NCBI GenBank assembly: GCA_963819685.1
Contig: CAWFXI010000011.1
Location: 186,001-250,000 of the forward strand
DNA from: CAIUGU01 sp963819685
Lineage (GTDB): Bacteria > Pseudomonadota > Gammaproteobacteria > Steroidobacterales > Steroidobacteraceae
Length of the DNA: 64,000 nucleotides
Direction: 5' to 3'
The position numbers were made by a program, and so were the translations under genes. The notes beneath the pieces were generated by a model. The model was not told the origin of the DNA. It was given only the letters and a program-made list of their open reading frames with translations, and did not search any database. Positions 16,734 to 26,977 of this stretch are shown here, one piece after another. Within the stretch, counting starts at the first letter, position 1. Each line of letters begins with the position of its first letter.

Positions 16734-17745
16734 CCTGCTCATGCGCGGGCGTGTACGTGCCCGCGTGAGCCATGCCATTCAGTCGCGCCCGCTTCAGAAA
16801 CGCGGCCTGGCCGGCAACAAAGTTCTCAGCCTTGCCACCCCAGGCCTTAAGCGCGGCGTCCTGCAACGCGCGTCCGTAGGAGAACGACAGCTCCCAGGGC
16901 AACGGCCCGAGCCGGTTCATGAGGCTCAAGTGAGCGGTCGCCTCTTCAGACAACTGGCCACCGGACAGGAACGCGATTCCAGGCACAGCGCCCGGCACGT
17001 GCCGCTTGAGGCATCGCACCGTTGCCTCAGCCACCTGCTGGGGAGCGGCACGGACAGGAGCCTTCTTGCCGGAGATCACCATGTTGGGCTTGAGAATGGT
17101 CCCTTCGAGATGAACCCGATGTGAATTCAGGGCATTGAACAAAGCCTCGAGTGCCGCATCGGTCACTTCTTCACAGCGCTCGAGCGTATGCGCGCCATCC
17201 ATCAGCACTTCAGGTTCCACGATGGGAACAATCGAGGCTTCCTGACACAGCGCAGCGTAGCGGGCCAGTGCGTGCGCATTGGCGTCGATGGCGAACTGCG
17301 TGGGGAAACCCGCACCGATGTCGATCACCGCACGCCACTTGGCAAACCGTGCGCCCAGCTTGTAGTACTCGGCCAGCCGTTCGCGCAGCCCATCCAGGCC
17401 TTCGGTAATCGTCTCGTTGGGAAATCCTGCCAGCGGCTTCGCGCCGGTGTCGACCTTGATGCCGGGGATAATCCCGAGCTTCGCGAGATACTCCGGAAAA
17501 GGCACTCCGGCCTTCGTCTTCTGGCGGATGGTCTCGTCGTACAGGATCACGCCGCTGATGTAGTCGGCCGCCCTGGGCGCCGTGAACAGCAGTTCCCGAT
17601 AGGTGCGCCGCGCCTCTTCGGTCGATTCGAGCTTGATACCGTCAAACCGCTTCTTGATGGTGCCGCTCGATTCGTCCGCAGCGAGAATACCCTTGCCCTT
17701 GGCAACCATCGCGCGCGCGACCGCTTCGAGTTCTGTGCGACTCAT
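16723..17745 (-). CDS. Class I fructose-bisphosphate aldolase
   Basis: A 340-residue Schiff-base aldolase of the animal/plant-like class I type. Signatures are LAADESSGTIKKRF (about residues 21-34), AKWRAVIDIG and the active-site Lys in EGTILKPNMVISG (about 225). It cleaves fructose 1,6-bisphosphate to two triose phosphates in glycolysis and runs the reverse step in gluconeogenesis. Class I glycolytic aldolases are uncommon in Gammaproteobacteria but known in Xanthomonas-like lineages. It stands upstream of the mla operon with no obvious functional link. Confidence 0.94.
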   Translation of the reverse strand: MSRTELEAVARAMVAKGKGILAADESSGTIKKRFDGIKLESTEEARRTYRELLFTAPRAADYISGVILYDETIRQKTKAGVPFPEYLAKLGIIPGIKVDTGAKPLAGFPNETITEGLDGLRERLAEYYKLGARFAKWRAVIDIGAGFPTQFAIDANAHALARYAALCQEASIVPIVEPEVLMDGAHTLERCEEVTDAALEALFNALNSHRVHLEGTILKPNMVISGKKAPVRAAPQQVAEATVRCLKRHVPGAVPGIAFLSGGQLSEEATAHLSLMNRLGPLPWELSFSYGRALQDAALKAWGGKAENFVAGQAAFLKRARLNGMAHAGTYTPAHEQDAA

Positions 17746-17886
17746 GATTCATAGCCTCCGCAATAACACTGTTTCGAATAGGGGGTCCTGAGGGGGCGGT
17801 AGGATAACAAATTGCTCCCCGCGCAACGGTCGCACAGGTGCTTTGTCTGCCAGCGGCGTCACAACCGATGACAGGCGCCCTCTTAT

Positions 17887-17920
17887 GGGACTAGAATAGT
17901 CCCAATTGGGTAGCCCAATT
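17887..17920 (+). promoter_or_regulatory. IscR type 1-like operator with overlapping palindromes
   Basis: The dyad GGGACTA-GAA-TAGTCCC (17887-17903) contains the GACTA-N3-TAGTC core of IscR type 1 sites. It overlaps CCCAATTGGG (17901-17910), which overlaps the perfect dyad AATTGGG-TAG-CCCAATT (17904-17920). The block is 45 bases before the Rrf2 regulator gene. Autorepression of the suf operon by the Fe-S-loaded regulator is inferred. Confidence 0.75.
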
Positions 17921-17965
17921 GCATGGGTTGCCCCGGCTCTTCACTCACTCAGGCGGCCTTGAGCC

Positions 17966-18457
17966 ATGTTGCGAATCAGCAAACTGACCGACTACGGCAC
18001 CGTCATCCTGGCCTGTCTGGCGGCCCAGCCGGATCGGCTGCAAACGGCGTCCGAAGTGGCCGAACGTACCCGGCTCGGATTGCCCACGGTAAGCAAACTG
18101 CTCAAGGGCCTACATCGGGCGGGGCTGGTAGCCTCGTTGCGCGGCAGCCACGGGGGGTACCAGCTTGCGCGGCCGGCCACGGAAATCACGGCTGCCGCCA
18201 TCCTGGATGCTCTCGAGGGACCTTTCGCATTGACCGAATGCAGTGGCAAGCACAGCGCCTGCGGCATCGAGGCCACCTGTGGCGTGGGTCATGCGTGGCA
18301 GCGAGTCAACTCGGCAGTGCATCGCGCGCTGACGGACGTGTCTCTCGCCCAGCTCGCCGGACTCGACCGGGCCGGCAAGCAAGCGCAGGAAATGGTAGTC
18401 GGGTTGCACCCCGTTGGCTTCCGTCCGGCGCGTGTGGTCAGGACACCGGGCGAGTGA
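17966..18457 (+). CDS. Rrf2-family SUF regulator (IscR/SufR-like)
   Basis: A 163-residue winged-helix protein (MLRISKLTDYGTVILACLA at the start). The recognition region is LGLPTVSKLLKGLHRAGLV, followed by LRGSHGGYQLARP. Cluster ligands are Cys92, Cys99 and Cys105 (ECSGKHSACGIEATC), the spacing expected for a [2Fe-2S] sensor of this family. It leads the suf operon and sits behind the palindromic operator, so it probably matches SUF demand to cluster supply. Confidence 0.93.
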   Translation: MLRISKLTDYGTVILACLAAQPDRLQTASEVAERTRLGLPTVSKLLKGLHRAGLVASLRGSHGGYQLARPATEITAAAILDALEGPFALTECSGKHSACGIEATCGVGHAWQRVNSAVHRALTDVSLAQLAGLDRAGKQAQEMVVGLHPVGFRPARVVRTPGE

Positions 18458-18483
18458 GCGGCAGCGATAGCCCCGGAAACATC

Positions 18484-19932
18484 ATGGCCACCACCCCCAC
18501 CGACCTCGACGCCCTCGTTGCCCAGAAGTATCGGCACGGCTTCGTCACGGATATCGAAGCGGATACCGTCCCTCCCGGGCTCAATGAAGACGTGATCCGG
18601 CTGATTTCGCACAAGAAGAATGAGCCGGCGTTCCTGCTCGCGTGGCGACTGAAGGCCTTCCGCCATTGGCAGACGATGCGTGAGCCCCATTGGGCCAAGT
18701 TACGCATTGCGCCGATCGACTATCAGTCGATTTCCTACTATTCGGCACCAAAGTCCAGGACCGATGGGCCGAAGAGCCTTGCGGACGTCGACCCCAAGCT
18801 GCTTGAAACGTACGACAAGCTGGGCATTCCGCTGCACGAGCGTGCCCGGTTGGCCGGCGTCGCTGTCGACGCGGTGTTCGACAGTGTGTCGGTAGCCACG
18901 ACGTTCAAGGGTCGCCTCGCGGATGCGGGCGTGATCTTCTGTTCGTTTTCGGAAGCAGTGCAGAAGCATCCGGAACTGATCGAGCAGTATCTCGGTACCG
19001 TGGTGCCCTACACGGACAATTTCTTCGCGACGCTGAACTCAGCCGTGTTCACGGATGGGTCCTTCGTGTTTGTCCCCAAGGGCGTTCGCTGCCCGATGGA
19101 GCTGTCGACTTATTTCCGGATCAACGCGGCCAATACCGGCCAGTTCGAGCGGACGCTGATCATCGCGGAAGCCGGCTCGCACGTCAGTTACCTCGAGGGC
19201 TGCACGGCGCCCATGCGTGATGAAAACCAGCTGCATGCGGCCGTCGTCGAACTCGTGGCCCTTGAAAAAGCCCAGATCAAGTACTCGACCGTGCAGAACT
19301 GGTATCCGGGCGACGAACAGGGCCGGGGCGGCATCTACAACTTCGTCACGAAACGCGGCGAATGCCGGGGCGCGGATTCCAAGATCAGCTGGACGCAGGT
19401 GGAAACCGGCTCGGCAATCACGTGGAAGTATCCGAGCTGCATCCTCACCGGTGACAATTCCGTCGGCGAATTTTATTCGGTGGCTGTGACCAACAACTAC
19501 CAGCAGGCCGATACCGGCACGAAGATGATCCACATCGGCCGCAATACCCGCAGCACGATCGTATCGAAGGGCATCTCGGCCGGCCATGGCCAGAACACCT
19601 ACCGCGGCCTGGTCAAGGTATTGCCGAACGCGGCGGGCGCCCGCAACTACACGCAGTGCGATTCGTTGCTGATGGGCGACCTCTGCGGCGCGCACACGGT
19701 GCCGTACATGGAAATCCGCAATTCGACCGCCAGTGTGGAGCATGAAGCCACCACGTCGAAGATCGGCGAAGACCAGCTGTTCTACTGTCTGAGCCGCGGC
19801 ATTTCGGCCGAGGATGCGATCAACATGATCGTGAACGGCTTCTGCAAGGTCGTGTTCAAGGAATTGCCGATGGAATTCGCCGTCGAGGCGCAGAACCTGC
19901 TGGCCGTCAGTCTTGAAGGCTCGGTCGGCTGA
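18484..19932 (+). CDS. sufB: SufB, Fe-S cluster scaffold subunit
   Basis: A 482-residue scaffold protein of the SufBC2D complex. It starts at ATG 18484 (MATTPTDLDALVAQKY). The C-terminal beta-helix core includes MEIRNSTASVEHEATTSKIG and the final FCKVVFKELPMEFAVEA. The frame is open back to 17923, but that part overlaps the regulator gene in another frame and is rejected. Confidence 0.97.
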   Translation: MATTPTDLDALVAQKYRHGFVTDIEADTVPPGLNEDVIRLISHKKNEPAFLLAWRLKAFRHWQTMREPHWAKLRIAPIDYQSISYYSAPKSRTDGPKSLADVDPKLLETYDKLGIPLHERARLAGVAVDAVFDSVSVATTFKGRLADAGVIFCSFSEAVQKHPELIEQYLGTVVPYTDNFFATLNSAVFTDGSFVFVPKGVRCPMELSTYFRINAANTGQFERTLIIAEAGSHVSYLEGCTAPMRDENQLHAAVVELVALEKAQIKYSTVQNWYPGDEQGRGGIYNFVTKRGECRGADSKISWTQVETGSAITWKYPSCILTGDNSVGEFYSVAVTNNYQQADTGTKMIHIGRNTRSTIVSKGISAGHGQNTYRGLVKVLPNAAGARNYTQCDSLLMGDLCGAHTVPYMEIRNSTASVEHEATTSKIGEDQLFYCLSRGISAEDAINMIVNGFCKVVFKELPMEFAVEAQNLLAVSLEGSVG

Positions 19933-19967
19933 CAGGTTGAACCAGGTTTAGTCAGGAGTATCGCAAC

Positions 19968-20719
<752 letters not shown>

Positions 20720-20723
<4 letters not shown>

Positions 20724-22051
20724 GCGCCGTTCCCCTGCCCTCACTGTCGCCACTGCTCGGACGCGTCAACGCGTTGTTTGCGTCGCGCGCGCCGCGGGCG
20801 CCCGACGTTGCTACGCTGCAGCAGGCTGCGCTCGCGCAATTCATTGCGCTCGGGATCCCGACAACGCGCGATGAAGCCTGGAAATACACGAACCTGAAGC
20901 GACTCGAAAGTCGGGCACTGGTATTGCCGGAACCCGTGACCGCGGTCGACCCGGACTTTGAGGCGCGGCTGCTACGCGCACCGGCCTGGCGGCGCATCGT
21001 TTTCGTCAACGGCAGCCATGCTCCGCTGTTGTCTTCCGCAGCATCGGCGGAGCCCGGCGTCCGTATCCGCTCGCTTGCAACTGTCCTCCGCGAGTCCGCC
21101 GACGAAGGCGTGAAACTGCTCGATAGTGGAGACCCATCCGCTTCAGCCAGATTCGAACTCTTGAATCGCGCGTTTGTCGAGGACGGACTGGTCATCGATG
21201 TGGACGCAGGCGTCGAGCTGGTGCAGCCGATCTATGTCGTCTTTGCATCCTCGGGGGCAGGACGGGCGGCGATGACCAGCCCGCGAATCATCGTCCGCGC
21301 CGGCAGCAATGCACGCCTGACGCTGATCGAGCACCACATCGCTGCCGACCGCGCAGAGCATGTCGTCAACGCGGTCTCCCGTCTCTCACTGGCCGCAGGT
21401 GCAACTGTCGAGCATTACCGACTGCGCCAGGAAAGCAGTCAGGTCATCCACCTCGGTTCGGTGTCGGCAGAAATCGGCCGCTCGGCCCGTTATATCAGTC
21501 ATACCCTGTCGCTCGGCGGCAGTCTCGCGCGGCTGGACCTCACCGCGCGCCTGACTGGCGAGGGCGCAAGTGCCAGCCTGAATGGGGTCTTTCTCGCGGA
21601 TGGCACGCAGCATGTTGATACCCACACGTGTCTGGAGCATCTGGTTCCCAACACCCAAAGCACGGAAGATTACCGCGGTCTGGCAGACGGCAAGGGCCGC
21701 GGTGTTTTCAATGGCAAGGTCATCGTGCACCAGCAAGCTCAGAAGACCGATGCGCGGCAGTCGAGCCGGAATCTGCTGCTGTCCGCCACCGCGGAGATCG
21801 ACACGCGCCCCGAACTCGAAATCCATGCCGACGATGTGAAATGCAGTCACGGCGCAACCACCGGACAGCTGGATCCGGTCGCACTGTTCTACCTGCGCTC
21901 ACGCGGCATCTCGGAACAGGACGCGCGCGGCCTGTTGGCCGTCGCATTCGTTGAATCGGTGCTTGCAGGGATGAGCGCCCTGCCCGTTCGTGAACATATC
22001 GGCCGCTTCTTCCGCCAGTACTTCCTCAAATCCGCGGACGGCACGCCATGA
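20720..22051 (+). CDS. sufD: SufD, Fe-S assembly subunit
   Basis: A 443-residue SufB paralogue. The N-terminal motif is IPTTRDEAWKYTNLKRLE and the C-terminal core is HADDVKCSHGATTGQLD followed by YLRSRGISEQDARGLLAVAF. It overlaps both neighbours by 4 bases, showing tight co-translation of sufC, sufD and sufS. Confidence 0.97.
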
Positions 22052-23304
22052 GCGCCGCCATCGACACGGGCCGAATGGATCCGACCGCCTTCAACGTGGA
22101 GGCGATCCGCGCCGACTTTCCGATCCTGCACCAGGAAATCAACGGCAAGCCGCTCGTCTACCTCGACAATGCCGCGTCGAGTCAGCGACCGCGCAGCGTG
22201 ATCGATGCCGTGTCCCATTATTACGAGCACGATCACGCAAACGTGCACCGCGGGGTGCACACGCTCAGCCAGCGCGCCACCGATGCGTTCGAGGCGGCCC
22301 GCGAGTGCGTACGGCGATTCATCAATGCAAAGTCCACGAAGGAAATCGTCTTTGTTCGCGGGACGACCGAAGCCATCAATCTGGTAGCAGCTTCATTTGC
22401 ACGACCCGGCATCAATCCCGGCGACGAGATCCTGATCTCGTGGCTTGAACATCACGCGAACATCGTGCCCTGGCAGTTGCTCGCCGAACAGACAGGGGCC
22501 GTGCTCAAGGTCATCCCGATCACACCTGCCGGTGAAGTGGATTTCGCTGCCTTCGAGCAGTTGATCGGGCCGCGCACGAGACTGCTGGCACTGGCCCATG
22601 TCTCCAATGCACTCGGGACGATCATTCCGGTCGACAGATTCATTGCAGTCGCCCGCAAACACGGCGTACCGGTGCTGCTGGACGGTGCACAGGCCATCCC
22701 TCATACACCCATCGATGTGCAGTCGCTGGACTGCGACTTCTACTGCTTTTCGGGGCACAAGTTGTGCGGCCCAACTGGTATTGGTGTGCTGTATGGGCGT
22801 GAGGCGCTGCTCGACGCCATGCCGCCCTGGCAGGGGGGCGGTGACATGATCCTGTCCGTGTCCTTCAAAGGCACGACCTACAACCAGCTGCCGTGGAAGT
22901 TTGAAGCCGGCACACCGCACATTGCCGGCGTCATCGGACTCGGCACCGCAATCCAGTATCTGGAGTCCATCGGCATGGAGCGCATTGCCGCGTACGAGCA
23001 CGACCTGCTTGAGTATGCGACCACGAAGCTCGCCGCCATTCCAGGCCTCACGATCATCGGCACGGCGCCGCGAAAAGCCGCAGTCGTCTCGTTCGCGCTG
23101 GCAGGCATCCATCCGCACGATATCGGGACCATCCTCGACGTCGAGGGCGTCGCGATCCGCACCGGGCACCACTGTGCGATGCCGGTCATGGACTACTTTG
23201 GTGTTCCTGCCACCGCGAGGGCGTCCTTTGCGTTTTACAACACGCGTGCGGAGATCGACCGGCTGGTCGATGCGCTCCACAAGGCACGTGAATACCTGGC
23301 CTGA
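22048..23304 (+). CDS. sufS: SufS cysteine desulfurase
   Basis: A 418-residue PLP enzyme that takes sulfur from cysteine for cluster assembly. The PLP Lys is in CFSGHKLCGPTGIGVLYG and the persulfide Cys is in TGHHCAMPVMDYFG near residue 376. The N-terminus YLDNAASSQRP is typical. It lies between sufD and sufU. Confidence 0.97.
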   Translation: MSAAIDTGRMDPTAFNVEAIRADFPILHQEINGKPLVYLDNAASSQRPRSVIDAVSHYYEHDHANVHRGVHTLSQRATDAFEAARECVRRFINAKSTKEIVFVRGTTEAINLVAASFARPGINPGDEILISWLEHHANIVPWQLLAEQTGAVLKVIPITPAGEVDFAAFEQLIGPRTRLLALAHVSNALGTIIPVDRFIAVARKHGVPVLLDGAQAIPHTPIDVQSLDCDFYCFSGHKLCGPTGIGVLYGREALLDAMPPWQGGGDMILSVSFKGTTYNQLPWKFEAGTPHIAGVIGLGTAIQYLESIGMERIAAYEHDLLEYATTKLAAIPGLTIIGTAPRKAAVVSFALAGIHPHDIGTILDVEGVAIRTGHHCAMPVMDYFGVPATARASFAFYNTRAEIDRLVDALHKAREYLA

Positions 23305-23314
23305 TCAGGCACCT

Positions 23315-23770
23315 ATGGACCTGAAAGATCTCTACCGCGACGTCATCGTCGACCACAATCGCAGACCGCGCAATTTCGGCCGGATGGAAGCGCCGGATGC
23401 TCACGCGGACGGCCACAACCCGTTGTGCGGCGACAAGCTCACGATTTACGTGAGTCTGGACGGCGGTCAGGTGCGTGAAGCCCGCTTCGAAGGCAGCGGC
23501 TGCGCGATTTCAGTCGCGTCCGCATCGCTGCTGACTGAGGCCGTCAAAGGCAAGTCGATCGCGGATGTCGACAGGCTCTACGCCGACGTGCACGAGCTGC
23601 TGACGCAACGGGACGCTGTCGCCGCCCCCGGGCTCGGCAAGCTCGCGGCGCTGTCAGGGGTGCATGAATTTCCGGCCAGGGTCAAATGCGCCAGTCTTTG
23701 CTGGCACACGCTGAATGCAGCCCTGCATCCACCGCAGGCCGCGGTGCCGGCACCCGTTTCCACTGAATAG
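23315..23770 (+). CDS. sufU: SufU-type scaffold/sulfur acceptor protein
   Basis: A 151-residue IscU-fold protein starting at MDLKDLYRDVIVDHNRRPRN. Conserved cysteines are in HNPLCGDKL, GSGCAISVAS and VKCASLCWHTL. The SufU-type insertion between the second and third Cys is present. It partners with SufS in place of SufE. The frame reads back into sufS, but the ATG at 23315 is the family start, 10 bases after the sufS stop. Confidence 0.94.
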   Translation: MDLKDLYRDVIVDHNRRPRNFGRMEAPDAHADGHNPLCGDKLTIYVSLDGGQVREARFEGSGCAISVASASLLTEAVKGKSIADVDRLYADVHELLTQRDAVAAPGLGKLAALSGVHEFPARVKCASLCWHTLNAALHPPQAAVPAPVSTE

Positions 23771-23797
23771 CCCCTTACCTTCAACCGGAACACCGCT

Positions 23798-24349
23798 TTG
23801 CGCAGCTACGACAATGAAGCAGTCATCATCGGCCGGGACGTCGATGCCGTCATGGTACCCGCGGGCGTTCCAGTCAAGCTGCGCGCCGGCAAGACGGGCT
23901 TCATCACGCAGGCATTAGGCGGCAGCTTCACGGTCTATGTCGAAGGCAATCTGTTCCGCGTGGCAGGTGCCGATGCCGATGCGCTTGGGCAGGAACCCAT
24001 GCTCGCCCCTGAGCTGCCCCCAGACGCCACTGACGATGACGTCCGGAACCTCGTGTGGGAACAGATGCGTTCCTGCTACGACCCCGAGATCCCGGTCAAC
24101 ATCGTGGATCTCGGCCTGATTTACGAGTGCGATCTCACACGCGATGACGATGGGCAGCGCATCGCCAGCATCAAGATGACGCTGACGGCTCCCGGATGCG
24201 GCATGGGCGAAGTGCTGGTGCGCGACGTGAAGGAAAAGGTCGAGGTTGTGCCAACCATCAAGCGGGCGGATGTCGAGCTCGTGTTCGATCCGCCGTGGAA
24301 CCAGACCATGATGTCGGACGCGGCGCGGCTGCAGACAGGCATGATGTAA
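23798..24349 (+). CDS. sufT: SufT, DUF59-type Fe-S maturation factor
   Basis: A 183-residue protein with an N-terminal beta-rich part (VPAGVPVKLRAGKTGFITQALGGSFTVY) and a C-terminal DUF59/MIP18 domain. The latter has the DPEIPVNIVDLGLIYEC and TLTAPGCGMG motifs. SufT helps mature Fe-S proteins under high demand. It starts at TTG 23798, since no ATG or GTG upstream gives a full N-terminus. Confidence 0.93.
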   Translation: MRSYDNEAVIIGRDVDAVMVPAGVPVKLRAGKTGFITQALGGSFTVYVEGNLFRVAGADADALGQEPMLAPELPPDATDDDVRNLVWEQMRSCYDPEIPVNIVDLGLIYECDLTRDDDGQRIASIKMTLTAPGCGMGEVLVRDVKEKVEVVPTIKRADVELVFDPPWNQTMMSDAARLQTGMM

Positions 24350-24364
24350 GTCACGGTACCTTAG

Positions 24365-24676
24365 ATGAAATGGATTCCTGCTGGCGCAGCCTCCGCCATC
24401 GCCCCTGGCGACTACACGCAACTCGACGTAGACGGTGTCTCAGTCGCCGTGTTCAATGTAGCCGGTGAGTTCTGTGCGGTTGAGGACGTGTGCACGCATG
24501 ATGGCGGCGGTCTCGCCGGCGGCGCGGTGGAAGGCGATGTCGTGATCTGTCCGCGACATGGAGCGAGATTCTCTCTGCGCACTGGTGCCGTGCTCGGCCC
24601 GCCAGCCTATGAACCCATCAGGACATTCGCCACCCGGATTGCCGACGGCATTGTCGAAGTGCAAGATGACGAATGA
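24365..24676 (+). CDS. Rieske-type [2Fe-2S] ferredoxin
   Basis: A 103-residue protein with both Rieske ligand pairs, C-T-H in EDVCTHDGGGL and C-P-R-H in VICPRHGARFSL. It resembles the small ferredoxins of oxygenase systems. Its position at the end of the suf operon, 15 bases after sufT, suggests a role or an expression tie to Fe-S assembly. No oxygenase is nearby. Confidence 0.93.
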   Translation: MKWIPAGAASAIAPGDYTQLDVDGVSVAVFNVAGEFCAVEDVCTHDGGGLAGGAVEGDVVICPRHGARFSLRTGAVLGPPAYEPIRTFATRIADGIVEVQDDE

Positions 24677-24699
24677 CTTCCAGCCCGGGGGACCCACCG

Positions 24700-25206
24700 A
24701 TGAAGCGACTGACGCTGGTCCGTCACGCGAAGTCCGACTGGAGCGTTGCCGGTCAACCCGACTGGGAGCGCCCGCTGAATGCGAGGGGCCTCAAGGATGC
24801 TCCCGATATGGGTCGTCGTCTGCGTGAACGCAAGCTCAAGCCCGATTGCATTCTGACGAGTCCGGCAGTGCGGGCACTCAGCACCGCCACGCTGATTGCG
24901 AAGGAACTGGGGCTCGCGCCCGACAAGCTGCGCCAGGACGAGCGCCTCTACCACGCTTCCCCCAACATGATCCTCGCCGTCATCCGCGACCTGGGCGGCA
25001 CTGCCCGCCATGTCATGTTGATCGGTCACAATCCGGGGCTGACGGAGTTCGCAGACCAGGTAGCCATCGACCGTCGCATCGATCACATGCCCACCTGTGC
25101 GGTCGTCACCGTCTCCATCGATGTGCGGCAGTGGACCGATCTCGACTGGAACTCCGGCAAGGAGGTCGAGCTCGATTATCCGCGCAACTCCGATGGTCCC
25201 TCCTGA
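24700..25206 (+). CDS. SixA-like histidine phosphatase
   Basis: About 168 residues of the histidine phosphatase superfamily, with the phosphoacceptor His in LTLVRHAKSDWS at the start and a second His in MLIGHNPGLTEF. SixA acts on phosphohistidine of phosphotransfer proteins in E. coli; the target here is unknown. The ATG at 24700 (MKRLTLVRHA) is preferred to 24673 because it follows GGGGGA and matches the family. Confidence 0.88.
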   Translation: MKRLTLVRHAKSDWSVAGQPDWERPLNARGLKDAPDMGRRLRERKLKPDCILTSPAVRALSTATLIAKELGLAPDKLRQDERLYHASPNMILAVIRDLGGTARHVMLIGHNPGLTEFADQVAIDRRIDHMPTCAVVTVSIDVRQWTDLDWNSGKEVELDYPRNSDGPS

Positions 25207-25215
25207 CCCCTGCTG

Positions 25216-26007
25216 CTACTTGACCTCGTAGACGAGATTCAGCGTCATCAGCGTATCGGTTTTCTTGAAACCTGCGGGGGGATCAGTGTTGTGCCGGACC
25301 TGGTAGCCGACGGAGAGTGCCAGCACAGCCGTCATGCGAACCTGCAATGACAGGTCATTCTGCACAAACGTGTTTTCACTACCCGTTTCCAGCAGGAACC
25401 GGTCCAGAACCTTGGTCGTTTCCGTCAGCTGCTGCTCGTAATCGACGCTGCCCGTGAAGATCGCCGTGCCATCGGTCTCGCCGGGGACCAGAGTCACCCC
25501 GTTGGCGTCCACCACATCGCGTGTCGCAGTGAACTTGTAACCGGCACCGATCTGACCCGTCAGCTTCGTTGCCATGGTATCGATGAAGTGATGACCCAGA
25601 CCGGTTGTCAGCGAGCCCTGGTAGTCGAAGCCGCTGAAGCGGTCGTCTTCGTAGCGGCCGCCTCCAAACCAGAACGTCTTTGGACTGTAGTTATAGTCCG
25701 ACTGCTCGCGGGCTTCCCAGCGCTGGCCCGTGGTCCCCACGTCATCCGCAACGTAGTTGCCGGCAAGACCAAAGAGATGCTTCCACTTGTCGTACTTGTC
25801 GATCAGCTCAACCTTCGCGTTCGCAGCTTTCGTCTCGGTATTGCCGCTTGCAAAGGCGGCGCCGACTTCACCCTTCCCTGACCAATCCGCTGCCGCAGTG
25901 CCAGCATTCAATATCGCCACCATGGCGCACGCAATGATCGACGTACGACCAGGCCGGGAATGCAGGGCACAGGACAGAACAGATTTCCTTGCTGACAAAA
26001 GCGACAT
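25216..26007 (-). CDS. DUF481 outer-membrane beta-barrel protein
   Basis: A 263-residue secreted protein. The signal (IIACAMVAILNAGTAAADW) precedes alternating aromatic strands such as WSGKGEVGAAFASGNTETKAANAKVEL. It ends in a short strand (LMTLNLVYEVK) as outer-membrane barrels do, though with Lys rather than a terminal Phe. This matches DUF481/YdiY-type proteins of unknown function. It converges with the SixA gene. Confidence 0.9.
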   Translation of the reverse strand: MSLLSARKSVLSCALHSRPGRTSIIACAMVAILNAGTAAADWSGKGEVGAAFASGNTETKAANAKVELIDKYDKWKHLFGLAGNYVADDVGTTGQRWEAREQSDYNYSPKTFWFGGGRYEDDRFSGFDYQGSLTTGLGHHFIDTMATKLTGQIGAGYKFTATRDVVDANGVTLVPGETDGTAIFTGSVDYEQQLTETTKVLDRFLLETGSENTFVQNDLSLQVRMTAVLALSVGYQVRHNTDPPAGFKKTDTLMTLNLVYEVK

Positions 26008-26110
26008 GGCGCAGCTTCTCCTGAGGGTGGATCGTTATCTGACGGGCTGATGCAAGAGCCCATGCGCGCGCATTCCAGCTTGCGCGGTACGGGCACCTTG
26101 AGTTCACAAT

Positions 26111-26977
26111 TCAGGGACGGGTTTTCAAACTGATGGCCTGCTGCAGCTCCGGATCGGCGGGCAGTTCCTGGTCGCCGTGGGGATAACCGTTTGCTTCGAG
26201 CAGATAGGCCACGACATCGACATAGGATTGATCGCTCAGACTTCCCGGTCCATCCGGCGGCATTCTCGCCTTGGTGTAGGCAATCAGGCCGGCGACCGAG
26301 CCTGCTCCCCAATGCTCCTTGAAATACGTGCCATTGAGCGGTGCACCGCCAAACTCGCCGTTGTCCAGCGTGCTGCCGTGGCAATCGACACACCGTCGCG
26401 TATAGATGCCTTTGCCGCGCGCCGCCTGCTCGGCGGTGAATGACACGGCTACGGAAGCCTCCGCTGCAGTCTGCGCAGGACCCGCAGCTCCGCCGCCTGG
26501 ACGCTTTGCAAGGACTGCCGTCGCCGTCAGTGGCTGCTGCCGCAATGCTTTGACTTCATTCGCTGCAAAGGGCCTGAAATCGGCCGGCCGTAGCGCCTGG
26601 TTGCCCCAGGCGCCACTGACATGGTTCAGAGCTGCAGCGATGTCACCATCGCTCAATGCGCCCCACGGCGGCATGACTCCCTGGAAGTCGGCATCGCCCA
26701 CTCTGATCCGGCCTTCGAGGCCAAACAACACCACTTTGATCAGATAGTCGCGTCCGTCCGGCTGGTTGAGCAGCGCAGGAACCTGTTTTGCCAGCGGCGG
26801 AAATGCGCCGGGAATACCTGTGCCTCCCTGCTGGTGACACGCGACACAACTCGCCTCATAGACGCGCGCACCGTCAATCGCTGCTGCAGCCGAGCCAATT
26901 TGGGAACACGCCAACTGCGCTACCATCGCAGCGCTGATCGCAAGAGCGATGCGCAAACTATTTTTCCGGCAGCGCAT
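26111..26977 (-). CDS. Secreted diheme cytochrome c
   Basis: About 288 residues: an export signal, then two class I cytochrome c domains with heme sites SCVACHQQ (about residue 50) and RCVDCHGS (about residue 202). Candidate axial Met residues are in GVMPPWG and ARMPPDGPG. It overlaps the end of the PQQ dehydrogenase gene and probably takes its electrons in the periplasm. The start is uncertain: ATGs at 27001 and 26977 or a TTG at 26956 just after the upstream stop are all possible. Confidence 0.9.
   Translation of the reverse strand: MRCRKNSLRIALAISAAMVAQLACSQIGSAAAAIDGARVYEASCVACHQQGGTGIPGAFPPLAKQVPALLNQPDGRDYLIKVVLFGLEGRIRVGDADFQGVMPPWGALSDGDIAAALNHVSGAWGNQALRPADFRPFAANEVKALRQQPLTATAVLAKRPGGGAAGPAQTAAEASVAVSFTAEQAARGKGIYTRRCVDCHGSTLDNGEFGGAPLNGTYFKEHWGAGSVAGLIAYTKARMPPDGPGSLSDQSYVDVVAYLLEANGYPHGDQELPADPELQQAISLKTRP

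Noticed and set aside
17923..18483. N-terminal extension of SufB
   Set aside because: It overlaps the Rrf2 regulator in another frame and has no similarity to SufB.
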